Below are positions 34,599 to 45,281 of a stretch of 64,000 nt of DNA, in pieces; position 1 is the stretch's first letter, and each line of letters begins with the position of its first letter. The stretch spans positions 26,848,885 through 26,912,884 of the forward strand of contig OX393557.1 of NCBI GenBank assembly GCA_947650365.1, given 5' to 3'. The DNA comes from Chamaelirium japonicum (lineage: Eukaryota; Streptophyta; Magnoliopsida; Liliales; Melanthiaceae). Under the pieces are notes generated by a model, which did not search any database, was not told the DNA's origin, and worked only from the letters and a program-made list of their open reading frames with translations. The translations under genes were made by a program, and so were the position numbers.

Positions 34599-34742
34599 GA
34601 TTGGATCAGGTGCATTTTTTTGTAGGCACATTGTCCAAGGAACAGTAGTATTAAGAGCAACAGCAGTAGATGCAGCCCACTTCAAATAAGATACTCCACC
34701 AATCCCATATGCCGATTGAACATTTCCATATTCGTTTTCAAT
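34599..34742 (-). CDS. BGAL: Beta-galactosidase exon 6 (catalytic acid/base)
   Basis: This exon encodes residues 183-230 in phase 0 and begins IENEYGNVQSAYG. Glu186 is the predicted proton donor of the GH35 Asn-Glu motif. It ends WTMCLQKNAPDPI before a GTAAGT donor. It stands alone between the two largest introns, 17.2 kb on one side and 16.9 kb on the other. Confidence 0.94.
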
Positions 34743-34838
34743 CTGTTAGATGAAACACCAAAGTATGCCCAGAAGTAAAATGGACCTGACAACTAATGTC
34801 CTCATTTTTTCTTGCACATATATAAGCTGGAAAACTTG

Positions 34839-34840
<2 letters not shown>

Positions 34841-34893
<53 letters not shown>
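34841..34893. repeat. (AT)n microsatellite
   Basis: About 26 AT units directly left of the first fold-back element and about 100 bp upstream of exon 6 in the host gene direction. Confidence 0.95.
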
Positions 34894-34898
<5 letters not shown>

Positions 34899-35020
34899 CG
34901 GGGTATGAGCTGACAGCCCATTTGCTCAAATGGGCTGTCACCGGCAGCCGTCCGATTGCTGAGATCAAACCATCCAAAAAAATAAAAATAAAAAACAAAA
35001 AATGTTTACAGTAACAGTTG

Positions 35021-35110
<90 letters not shown>

Positions 35111-35671
35111 CACAAGCCCGATCCCCTTCGGTGAAGACCCGACCCCCTCCGGCGACCCCGTCCCCCCCCGGCAGCACCCCGAACCCCTCCGGCAAACCCC
35201 CGACGGCTTCCGGCCACCCCGTCCCCCTCCAGCAGCCCTCTGACGCCCTCCGACAACCACCTCGTCCCCCTCCGACGACCCCCGACCCCCTGGCAGCTCT
35301 GGCAGCACCCTCCGGCAGACCCCTGACCTCCCGACGTCGATCGCAGCACCGGCAGATCCGCCGGGGTGGACGGGGGGCTGTCGGAGGGAGACGGGGTTTC
35401 GGAGGAGGACAGGGTTGCCGGAGGGGTTCGGGGTGCTGTTGGGGGGGGGGGGGGGGGGGGGGACGGGGTCGCCGGAGGGGGTTAGGGGTCGCTGGAGGGG
35501 GTCGGGTCTTCACCGGAGGGGATCGGGTATGTGAAGAGAGAGAGAAAGAGAGGAACAACTGTAAACATTTTTTGTTTTTTATTTTTCTTTTTTGGACGGT
35601 TTGATCTCAGTAATCGGACGGCTGCCGGTGACAGCCCATTTGAGCAAATGGACTGTCAGCTCATACCCCGT

Positions 35672-35675
<4 letters not shown>
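34894..35675. mobile_element. Fold-back element F1 between TA repeats
   Basis: Outer arms ATACGGGGTATGAGCTGACA (from about 34896) and the complement TGTCAGCTCATACCCCGTAT (to about 35673) pair over roughly 125 bp. The pairing then continues through CT/GA-rich and C/G-rich inner arms towards a centre near 35340. Within each arm, GACAGCCCATTTGCTCAAAT and the following GGGCTGTC form a second hairpin. The left inner arm has a (CT)n run of about 84 nt. The right arm has a run of about 23 G at 35440-35462. No coding sequence is present. It lies in intron 5, bounded by TA repeats on both sides. Confidence 0.82.
35025..35108. repeat. (CT)n microsatellite inside F1
   Basis: About 40 CT units with one interruption. 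The complementary GA-rich stretch on the other arm is much shorter, so the run expanded on one side only. Confidence 0.9.

Positions 35676-35755
<80 letters not shown>
35676..35755. repeat. (TA)n microsatellite between F1 and F2
   Basis: About 40 TA units joining the two fold-back elements with no other sequence between them. Confidence 0.95.
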
Positions 35756-35758
<3 letters not shown>

Positions 35759-36413
35759 GACGGGGAGCCTGGATCAGGTTTAAAAGAACCGCCCGTGTCC
35801 AAAGAACCGCCCGAATCAGGTTTAAAAGTCTGGGACGAACCGTAGCCGTCCGATTCCTTCGATCGGACGCGAATCGGACGCCGGATCCGGCCGCAGACTC
35901 TCAAATGGACGGGATCGACTGCAGCCGTCCGATTGGTTTCCCCGGAAGTCCGCCCGCCGTCTGATCCGTGCATCGCACCCCCGCCCAGTGTATCCGTTGA
36001 GCCGGGTGATTCCCGTCCGTTCGATCGAGGGAATCGAACGGACGGAAATGTTTTTCGCTGTTACTGTAGCCGCTACAGTAACAGCGAAAAACGTTTCCGT
36101 CCGTTCGATTCCCTCGATCGAACGGACGGGAATCACCCGGCCCAACGGATACACTGGGTGGGGGTGTGATGCATGGATCAGACGGCGACGGGCGGGGTGC
36201 ACTGCACGGATCAGACGGCTGCAGTCGATCCCGTCCATTTGAGAGTCTGCGGCCGGATCTGGCGTCCGATTCGCGTCCGATCGAAGGAATCGGACGGCTA
36301 CGGTTCGTCCTGGACTTTTAAACCCGATCCGGGCGGTTCTTTGGACACGTGGCGCGCAGGGAGCGGCTCCGGTGCAGCGTTCACGCTGCACCTGAGGTCC
36401 AGGCTCCCCGTCC

Positions 36414-36415
<2 letters not shown>
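35756..36415. mobile_element. Fold-back element F2, near-perfect long palindrome
   Basis: Ends GGGGACGGGGAGCCTGGA and TCCAGGCTCCCCGTCCCC are complementary. The arms (about 315 and 344 nt) pair almost to the centre at 36071, where TTACTGTAGC meets GCTACAGTAA with a one-base loop. Each arm also holds its own palindrome around CCGTCCGTTCGATCGAGGGA. No coding sequence. TA repeats lie on both sides. Its sequence is unrelated to F1 as far as I can see. Confidence 0.88.

Positions 36416-36448
<33 letters not shown>
36416..36448. repeat. (AT)n microsatellite right of F2
   Basis: About 16 AT units. A near-copy of the left flank of F1, AGCAGGAAAACTTGCA (AGCTGGAAAACTTGCA on the left at 34825-34840), follows directly. 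Confidence 0.92.
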
Positions 36449-36450
<2 letters not shown>

Positions 36451-36625
36451 CAGGAAAACTTGCAAAAAAAAATATATAAGCTGGAGACAGATTCATGTTA
36501 ACAATAGCTATGGTAGTGCATAGAAACATCTTTTGCTTTCATACAACCAATCACTCACTATAACCCTGAGAAATGACTGGCCAGCAGAGAGGAAAAAGTA
36601 CAAGATAAAATAACTAGGAAACTAT

Positions 36626-37066
36626 TGGGGATTTTGTCCTTTATATTAATTAGGATAAGTCTATGGACTTAATTGTAATTTTTGCTTTTAATATTAATAT
36701 AAAAGGGATTAGGGTTTTCATTGAACCCTAATCCGTTTTGGCCTCTCTTCTTGGTATCAGAGCAGAGCAGAGCAGCAGCATCAGCAGGTGGGGGAACAGG
36801 TAGTCGATCTAGCAAGTACAACCCATCTTTCTCACGAGTCGTGCCAAAAATCCTCCTCGAAGTCAGGTCCTGAAACACACAGCCACTAGAAAAGAACGTC
36901 ACAAAACAATGCAAAGAATGAGTCAAGCGACTAATAGACATTAGATTAAGGGCCAATTTTGGAACATGCAAAATAGAATCGAGACAAACAGAAGAAGAAA
37001 AAGGAATAGTACCCATGCTCAGGATAGAAGTAACAAATCCATTAGCAAGTCACATGTTCCGCTAAT
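36626..37066 (-). pseudogene. Copia protease/pre-integrase remnant beside a plus-strand LTR end
   Basis: The minus strand at 36760-37060 encodes the Copia segment LDSILHVPKLALNLMSISRL and GTTREKDGLYLLD, between protease and integrase. It joins the Asp-Ser-Gly protease at 48330-48387 and 48993-49150 once the Gypsy element 37067-48325 is removed. Oddly, the plus strand at 36752-36763 reads TGGTATCAGAGC, a primer-binding site next to an LTR-like end. The LTR end and pol therefore face opposite ways, which points to a rearranged element. Confidence 0.75.
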
Positions 37067-37736
37067 TGTGAGTGCAAAATCTGGCTAACGCCCGACAGTG
37101 GGCCCGCAGTCCTGCCAGAGGCCCACGGAGACGACAGTGGGACCCGCAGCCCTGCCTGAGGCCCACGGAGACGACAGTGGGACCCGTAGCTTTGTCTGGG
37201 ACCCACGAAGGCGACGGAAGGACCCGCATCCCTGCCTGGGGCTCACACATGCTATTCGGGGTCTGGTAAATTCCCCTGAATATTTATCAAAACCCCCGAT
37301 ATTCCCAAACCTCTATCAATAGCAGAACCGACAAATAATCTAGAATCGATATCGAAAATCCAGACCATAATTCATTATTCCAGATTCCACTTTCTGTTTT
37401 CCAGAGCTCCTCGAGCCTTCTAGTGATCAGACTCCAGTCAATCTTGCTCCACCCTCTGTCTACTTATATAAGCACTCCTCGGCCTATCGAGAGTAGCTCT
37501 ACTTCTTCAGAGATAGTGGATTCAAAGGTTGCGTCTTTCCGCACGGAGATGTAGGCTTCAGCCGAACTTCGTCACCACCTCATGTGTCAACTCTTCTTCT
37601 CTCTTTACTCTACAGTGCCTGTGTGACAACTAAGCATGCGACAGCTCAACATCCCACATCAGCCACATCTCGAAGGTCAACATCTTCCATCGATTGTTGG
37701 AGGGGGACCGTACGATGGCCGTAATCTCCACCCATA
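37067..37736 (+). repeat. Tat-like element 5' LTR
   Basis: 670-bp LTR that starts TGTGAGTGCAAAATCTGG. It has short GGGACCCGCAGCCCTGCC-type internal repeats near its start. The last bases read CCCATA where the other LTR has CCCACA. Confidence 0.85.
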
Positions 37737-37859
37737 GTTTAGCTCCGTCTGTGAGATCCTTTCCTATCAACTAGCGACCTTCAGGCTTCCCAGCTCTTTC
37801 AGTCAAGTAGCAACCACCGACTGCCTGAGCAATCCTTCTGTCTCCATCGCTATACCAGA

Positions 37860-39660
37860 ATGGCAAAGACACGACCCGTGGAACAGCCGGATGGAAGCAA
37901 CCTGCCTCAAGATGTTCCGCATCCTATGATCCACTCAATGAGTCGTAGGTTTGCGACGAGTCAACCCCCGGAACAACAACCCGCTGTAAATTCGAGAAGT
38001 CGCTGGTCAGTTGATCACGCCATTCAGATTCAACCTCGATAATTTCCTCAGCCTACCGACGCTACTACTCAACGTCCGGGGAAAACACATGTCTTACCTG
38101 TGGCCGATCCTCAGGCGACATATCAAGTTTTGGGGGATGAATTCCAGCTGCTCACTTTTATGAAGCAGAATGTTGTTCTCATGACAGAAAGACTCCCTCC
38201 GACGGATCACCGTCGAGGAAGGAGTCAATCTCCCACGGTTAGCCTCCGGCATCAACAACGGAGCAGATGTCCGCCGATCGGTCGATCTATCTCCCGCTCC
38301 TTCCCAATGATCCGTCGCCGACACCCCACGACGATCCCTCAAAACCGCTCTTGAGAGGACCTTCGCCATTTTCTCCTAGACCGATAATCTGGGAGTGTCT
38401 CGACGAGTCTGCTCGTCGTCTGGTCCCACTCGATTCCAGGTCATCCTCCAATCCCTACATCATGAGGAATACTCAGAACGATGGTCGCCACCCTAAAGTC
38501 CGACTATATCGCAACAACGACCGAGCTCTGGCAGAGCATCGGACGGTAAGAGTGACTGCGACGCACTCACTGTCTCCTCTCCTTCCGAGATGCCTTTCAA
38601 ACCAACGAGGTGATCATCGGAATAACTACGCCTCCGAAGGGCCGCTTCACCAGCAAATTCTCTTAGCCCCTTTCCCTTGGAGTTAGCAACTACCTGGCGG
38701 GAGACCCAATATTACATGTCCTCGCCTTCAAGCAGGCGTTGACGCCGCATGACCATGACAACCAAGTTCTCTGCTGCACCTTTGCGGGCAGCTTGGATGA
38801 CATGTCGCTCGACTGGTATCACCACCTCCAGATGGTCTCTGTGAGTTGGTTTGAGGATCTAACAGATTTCTTCGTTCAACACTATAGACTGAACCTCAAG
38901 CCAGAGAAGAAATTAGACTCCTTCTACCGACTTCGCATGGGATCGGATGAAACCCTTCGAGAGATCACTCGGAGGTTCCAGAATAAGCACACTGCGCTTT
39001 CTGGACGTCACCTCGATAACGAAACAGTGATGTTGGCATTCAAGAGCGCCTTGTGCTATGACCTCCACATCTACAACGACCTCATCCGCAATCCACTTGC
39101 CTTTCTTGGAGTGTTGTTCGATCGAATCCAATGGAAGATCAAGGTGGAGGACGATCAAATCGAGTACAAGGGGCATGACCTCAAGAAGCATCCTTTAGAC
39201 AAGGAGTCGGCACGACCAACAGGTCGATCTCACAACGCTCAGGCCAAGGGAGACGAATCCTCCAAGAGGCCAAAGTGGGCAAGCGATAGACCCACTAATC
39301 CTCAGAGGACTGACTTCACCGATTGAAATCTACCCATAGACATCATCCTCAAGCATATCCTGTACAAAGACTTCCTCAAGTGGCCAAACCCTCTCTAGCC
39401 GGATTCAAAGCACACAGCAAACAAATCGGTCTACTGCAACGTCCATCGATGCCACAAACACCCAACAATGAAATGCAAGTCTCTCTTGCATCACTTAGAA
39501 GACCTCTGGCAGGAGGGACATCTCCAGGAGTTCAAAGAAGGACAACGGTCCTTTTAGGAACCTTCTCTGCAACCAAGGAAAAAGAAGCTTGCAGAATCCA
39601 TGGTTCCAGTAGCCGACAATATCAGCTGAAAGGGAAGCATCTCATCGACCGATCAGAGTA
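37860..39660 (+). pseudogene. gag: Tat-like gag, decayed
   Basis: The first frame begins MAKTRPVEQPDGSNLPQDVP at 37860 and meets a TAA near 38040. The gag core follows at 38739-39326 (LDDMSLDWYHHLQMVSVSWF; DFFVQHYRLNLKPEKKLDSF), the pattern of the retrotransposon gag domain. After a TGA at 39324 the same frame gives YCNVHRCHKHPTMKCKSLLH, the zinc-binding end seen in Tat and Athila Gag. At least three stops and two shifts break it. Particle proteins from a partner element would be needed for movement. Confidence 0.8.
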
Positions 39661-39719
39661 GAACGCCACATATTGTCAACAACTCAGAATGTCACTCATA
39701 TGAAATCCATGATGTAACA

Positions 39720-40560
39720 TCTTCTGAGTTATCAATAAAATAAAAACTGATCGCTTTTCGAATTCAAGTCCTTCTCAAACTCTTGATCAACCAGTGCTTC
39801 GCCATTGTCAAGCTCCAAGGTACAAGCTCCGTACCCCTTTGCTGGTTTTGTCGTGCCACGATCAACCAGCATCTAAAGGCACCTGCTACGAACCCACAAC
39901 CAGTTGGGTCGGTAAGAGTTTTGCCTCAACCAACCGAAGATAAGACTAGTTAGATCGCACAGGGTCTTCCTATGATCAGCTAGCAAACGCAAAGGTACGA
40001 GCTCCGTGTTTCTTCGCTGGTTTGATCGCACAAGGTCTCCCCACGATCAACCAGCATCTAAAGGCACTTGCAACATACCCCACAACCGGTTGGGTCGATA
40101 AGAGCCTTGCCTCGACCAACCAAAGACAAGACTAGTTTGATCGCACATGGTCTCCCCACAATCAGCTAGCAAACACAAAGGTACGAGGTCCGTGTCCCTT
40201 TGCTGGTTTGATCGCACAAGGTCTCCCCATGATCAACCAGCGTCTAAAGGTACCTGTTACGTACCCCACAACTTGTTGGGTCGATAAGAGCATTGTCTCG
40301 ACCAACCGAAGACAAGACTAGTTTCATCACACAGGGCCTCCCCATAATCAGCTAGCAAATGCAAAGGTACGAGCTTCGCGTCCCTTCGCTGCTTTGATCG
40401 CACAGGGTCTCCCCACAGTCAACCGACGTCAAAAGAAACCTGCTACTTACCCATCAACCGGTTGGGTCGGTAAGAGCCTTGCCTCGACCAACCGAATACA
40501 AGGCTAGTTTGATAGCATCAGGTCCTCCTACGATCAATCGGCATTCAATCAACAACTGAG
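39720..40560 (+). repeat. Tandem array A, about 186-bp units
   Basis: The word AAGGTACGAGCTCCGTG recurs at 39817, 39992, 40178 and 40364, a spacing of 175-186 bp. Each unit has two halves that share GATCAACCAGC- and GATCAGCTAGC-like words. About four units follow the gag region directly. A poly(A)-signal-like AATAAAATAAAA lies just before them, near 39735. Confidence 0.88.
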
Positions 40561-40579
40561 GGCTTAGAGACAGCCCACC

Positions 40580-43060
40580 CTCGGGCAAAGTCCAAGGTGC
40601 TTCACACTATCTCGGCGCTCAAAAAGTCCAAGGAGACAGCCTAGGCACTTGAATACAAAGTCTGAGGCACCCTCGTTGTTTCGGCGTGCAGCAAAGTCCA
40701 AGGAGATAGCCTTGGCACTTGAATACAACGCCCGAGGAACCCTCGCTGCCTTGGCGCTCAAAAAGTCGATGGAGATAGCCTGGGCGCTCAAATACAAAGT
40801 CCGAGGCACCCTCGCTGCCTCGGCATGCAGCAAAGTCCAAGGAGATAGCCTTGGCACTTGAATATAAAGTCCAACGCACCCTTGCTGCCTTGGCATGCAA
40901 CAAAGTCCAAGGAGACAACTTTGGCACTGGAATACAAAATCTAAGGCACCATCACTGCCTCAGCACGCAGCAAAGTCCAAGGAGACAGCCTTGGCACACG
41001 AATACAAAGTTCGAGACGTCAACACCGCCTCAGCCCAAGGAGACAACCTTAGCATTTGAAGACAAAGTCTAAGGCAGGCTTCGCCGCCTTGGCACCTGCC
41101 ATAACCCGAGACGTCGATACCGTCTCGGCCCAAGAAGACAGCCTTGACATTCAAAGACAAAGTCTGAAAGCTTCACCACTTCGGGACCTACCAAAGTCCA
41201 AGACATCGACACCATCTCGACCCAAGAAGATAACCTTGGCATTCAAAGACAAAGTCTGAGACAGGCTTCACAGCCTCGGCACCTGCCAAAGCCCGAGACG
41301 TCGGCACCGTCTCCGCCCAAGGAGATAACCTTGGCATTCGAAGACAAAGTCCGAGGCAGGCTTCATTGCCTCGGCACCTGCCAAAGCCCGATACGTCGAC
41401 ACCGTCTCGTCCTACGGAGACAGCCTTGGTATTCGAAGTCAAATTTCGAAGCAAGCTTCATCGCCTCGACAACTACCAAAGCTCGAGACATCGACACCGT
41501 CTCGGCCCAAGGTGACAACCTTGGCATTTGAAAACAAAGTCTGAGGTAGGCTTCACCGCCTCAGCAACTGCCAAAGACCGAGATGTCGACACCGTCTCAG
41601 CCTTAGGAGACAGCCTTGGCATTCAAAGACAAAGTCCGAGGTAGGCTTCACTGCTTGGCAACTGCCAAAGCCCGAGGCGTCGACATCGTCTCGGCCCAAG
41701 GAGACAGCCTAGGCATTCAAAGACAAAGTCCGAGGCAGGCTTCACCGCCTCAGCAACTGCCAAAGCCCGAGACGTCGACACCTTCTCGACCCAATAAGAG
41801 AGCCTGGGCACTCAAATACAAAGTCCGAGGCACCCTCACTGCCTCAGTATGCAGCAAAGTCCAAGAGACAACCTTGGCACTCGAATACAAAGTTCGAGAT
41901 ACCCTCGTTGCCTCGATGCTCAAAAAGTCCAAGTAGACAACCTTGGCACTCGAATACAAAGTCTAAGGCACCCTCGCTACCTCGGTGTGCAGTAAAATCG
42001 AAGGAGATAGCCTTGGCGCTCGAATACAAAGTCCGAGGCTCCCTCACTGCCTCGACATGTAGCAAAATCCAAAGAGACAGACTTGGCACACAAATACAAA
42101 GTTCGAGATGTCGACACCGCCTCAGCCCAAGGAGATAGCCTTGGTATTCGAAGACAAAGTCCAAGGCAGGCTTCACCGCCTTAGCACCTGCCAAAGTCCG
42201 AGATGTCGACACCTTCTCGGCCCAAGAAGACAGCCTTGGCATTCGAAGACAAAGTCCGAGGTAGGCTTCACCACCTCGGCACCAGCCAAAGCCAGAGACT
42301 TCGACACCGTCTCAGCCCAAGAAGACAACCTTGGCATTCGAAGACAAAGTCCGAGGCAGGCTTCACCGTCTCGGCACCTGCCAAAGCCCGAGACGTCAGC
42401 ACCATCTCGGCCCAAGGAGACAACCTTGGCATTCGAAGAGAAAGTCCGAGGCAGGCTTCACCGCCTCGACACCGGCCAAAGCTCGAGACGTCGATACCGT
42501 CTCGGCCCAAAGAGACAGTCTTGGCATTCGAAGACAGTCCAAGGTAGGCTTTACCGCCTCGGCAACTGCCAAAGCCCGAGATGTCGATATTGTCTCAGCC
42601 TAAGGAGACATCCTTGACATTCGAAGACAAAATCCGAGGCAGGCTTTGTCACCTCGGCAACTGCCGAAGCCCGAGACGTCGACACCATCTTGGCCCAAAG
42701 AGACAGCTTTGGCATTCGAAGATAATATCCGAGGCAGGCTTCACCGCCTCGGGAACTGCCAAAGCCCAAGACATCGATACCATCTCGGCCCAAGGAGACA
42801 GCTTTGGCATTCGAAGACAAAGTCCGAGACAGACCAAAGCCCGAGACGTCGACACCGTCTCGGCCCAAGGAGACAACCTTGGTATTTGAAGACAAAGTCC
42901 GGGCAGACTTCACCGCCTCGACAATTGCCAAAGCCCGAGACGTCGACACCGTCTCAACCCAAGGAGATAACCTTAGCACTCGAAGACAAAGTCTGAAGCA
43001 TTCAAACGCTTTGGCATATCAAAAAAATCCAAGGTCCAGCCCTTGGCACTCGAAGACATT
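40580..43060. repeat. Tandem array B, alternating 70-bp and 95-bp units
   Basis: At 40580-41010 and again near 41800-42100, units of about 70 bp carry AAAGTCCAAGGAGACAGCCT. At 41010-41800 and 42100-43000, units of about 95 bp carry GCCCGAGACGTCGACACCGT. Both unit types share a segment like GAAGACAAAGTCCGAGGCA, so one seems to derive from the other. There are about 30 units in total. All short open frames here are products of the repeat. Confidence 0.88.
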
Positions 43061-43161
43061 CCAAACAATATTCAATTGAATATTCAGTAGACATTCAAAA
43101 CATTCAGGACAAGAAGCATTTCAAATACGAGACATCTGACCAAAAGATGTTCATTACCAAA

Positions 43162-43680
43162 CTAAAAGACAGATACATGGTGCAAAGAGAGAAGGAAACA
43201 GAGCACATGCCACCTAAGGGACCTAGGGAGCAAAGCGGAACCCCTTCGAGTGACCTCTGTCGGCGCTCCTCGAGTCCTCGACGCAGTCTCCGAGCCCCTC
43301 GGATCTACCCCATGGACATGCGAGCCGGTCATCACGAGCGCCTCTTCAACCGTCTCTTGCAGGCTGACATTCTCCTCTCGAAGCTCCCTGATAAGCTTCT
43401 CCTGCTCCTTCTCCATCTTCCTCAGCGCCAGAACATGGCCAGCGCTGGCTTGCATCTCTGCTCGGAGAGCTTCCACCTCGGAGCAGTGGTCAGTCAACCT
43501 CCTCAAAGCGTCGTTGCGCTGCTCAATCGCCTCAGAAGCTCGGTCCTGGAAGAATCGCAGTGCCACCCTCATCTCCTCCAGCTCGGCCTTGAGGGCGGCG
43601 ATCTCTTCCTCGGCTCTCTCCCGCTCCTCCTTCCCCTCGAGGTGACGGCTTCTGCCGACGATCTGCACCAACGTCTCGAT
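43162..43680 (-). CDS. Antisense frame of the Tat-like element, 3' exon (coiled coil)
   Basis: After the acceptor TTGTTTGCAG this exon reads IETLVQIVGRSRHLEGKEER and continues about 170 residues to a stop at 43162. It has a long heptad-like stretch rich in Glu, Leu, Ala and Arg (about 43380-43640), typical of a coiled coil. It joins the exon at 43752-44738 in phase 0 across a 71-nt intron with a GTAAGC donor. Extra antisense frames are known in Tat-lineage retrotransposons, and their role is unclear. The splice is predicted from sequence only. Confidence 0.68.
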   Translation of the reverse strand: METLVQIVGRSRHLEGKEERERAEEEIAALKAELEEMRVALRFFQDRASEAIEQRNDALRRLTDHCSEVEALRAEMQASAGHVLALRKMEKEQEKLIRELREENVSLQETVEEALVMTGSHVHGVDPRGSETASRTRGAPTEVTRRGSALLPRSLRWHVLCFLLSLHHVSVF

Positions 43681-43751
43681 CTGCAAACAAGCAAAACACG
43701 TCAACTCCTGTGACACTAAACGAGAGCCGAGCAATATGAGTATAAGCTTAC

Positions 43752-44738
43752 CATATTCCAGGCACGACTAATGATGACGTCAGAGGGAGCGTCGAATACT
43801 TCTGTCAGGCACCGGGCGATTGGAAAGGCGTCATTGATATCCAAGTCCTCGGTGGCCCTCTTAGCAGCTGCAGTTACAGCCGCCTCGGGCTTCTTCTGCT
43901 TCCGCTCCCTTTGGGAACTCCTCTCAGATTCCCTCAAGGAAGGGGGCGACATCATCGGCTGCCTCATCATTGCAGCCTCGGCAGGCTCCTCAATCGGCTT
44001 TGGCAGGGAGCGCATTGATGATGAGGCATCAACCCATGGAGTCGTCACAGCAGCAATGACTGACTCGTCCTTCTTCCACCGAGCATCTTTCAGAGGCCAT
44101 AGACGCGCCGCGGCAGCAGCTGCAACTTCTACATACTGACTGGCAGGCACGGCGATATCACTGGCCGAAGGTCCCGTGGCCGAAACCGGAGACAGTGTCG
44201 AGCTATGTTCCCACCTACCCTTGTCTTTGCCTTTCGGCCCTGACATCAGAAGGCCAAAATCGTAACGAGGCTCGAAAGGCACTTCGTGCTTCTCTTCTGC
44301 CTCCATGTCGGCAAAAATTTTGCCCTTGCCGCAGGAACGAGGCACCACTACCACTAAGGGCACTGGTATCTCAACTCGGCTCTGGTCTCTCTCGCCAACC
44401 CTTGAGCCGCTAGATTCCTCTCCGTCGTCGCTCCCCTCTTCCTCCTCATCTTCACCCTCTTCGTCGACGTCATCAGAAGCCTCCTCTATCCTAGAAAACT
44501 CCCTTGACGACGAGTGTGGGTGACACACAGTAGAAGTCCCCCTGCCCCGAGCCAGGGTTTGACCTCCATCCCTGGCCGCCTTCTTTGTTCGCCCCTGTTG
44601 TTTTGCCAGGATGATCAACTTCTGGGGCTTCTCCATCATCTCCGGGCCATTGAGATCGGCCCGCTTCGAGTAGACAGTGTCATTTTTCTTGTAGCGAGCT
44701 GGGAGGCGATGCATCAAGTGCTTCGTTCCATCGCACAC
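43752..44738 (-). CDS. Antisense frame of the Tat-like element, middle exon (acidic)
   Basis: An open frame of 329 residues ends SRAWNM at a GTAAGC donor. It holds a very acidic tract (DDVDEEGEDEEEEGSDDGEE), Lys/Arg-rich patches, and a stretch KPEAAVTAAAKRATEDLDIN. The N-terminal boundary is unclear: the ATG at 44738 may not be the real start, as related coding sequence seems to continue towards 45716. The product is not recognised beyond its place in the element. Confidence 0.62.
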
Positions 44739-45281
44739 AAAACAAAAACGAAACTACCTCCACGATCTGCTACCGTAGGTCAACTCGAGGAAGATGTTGT
44801 CGATGGTCACTGCACACTGCAAGGCCAGGCTAAGTCTCCACCGGCCTTGTAGTGCTGCACCTTTAGCACGACGAACCACATCGACTCCGGTACACTGATC
44901 GGCGACCATTCTCCCGAGATCGAGAATGGCCCTTAAGCATAGGACTTGTCAGAGTCGGGCAGATCTTTGATTGGCCTCAGAGCCGACATGCCCTGGAGAT
45001 GGAAGAAGCGGCTCCCTACGGCAAAGTCCGCCTCGGACTTTGTCTTCGAATGTCAAGGCGAAGCCCACCTTGGACTTTTTCTGAAGCGACCTCGGACTTC
45101 CGAAATGGCTCCCTGAAGTGATCCCTGAAGCGTATCCCAAGCGACTTCAAAAAAAGTGAATTTGTCTGAAGCCACCTTGGAATTCGAAGACAAAGTCCGA
45201 AGCGGATCCCGGAAGCATATCCCAACTCGATACACGCCGGCTCACCCGCCCGCCTTCAGGCAGGTGTAGGACTTCCGGAGC

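Noticed and set aside
40580-43060. CRISPR-like array
   Set aside because: The units are whole tandem repeats without distinct spacers, inside a plant retrotransposon.
43147-43713. Plus-strand frame opposite the coiled-coil exon
   Set aside because: The minus strand has the clear heptad pattern, consistent composition and a splice join. The plus-strand frame is its shadow.
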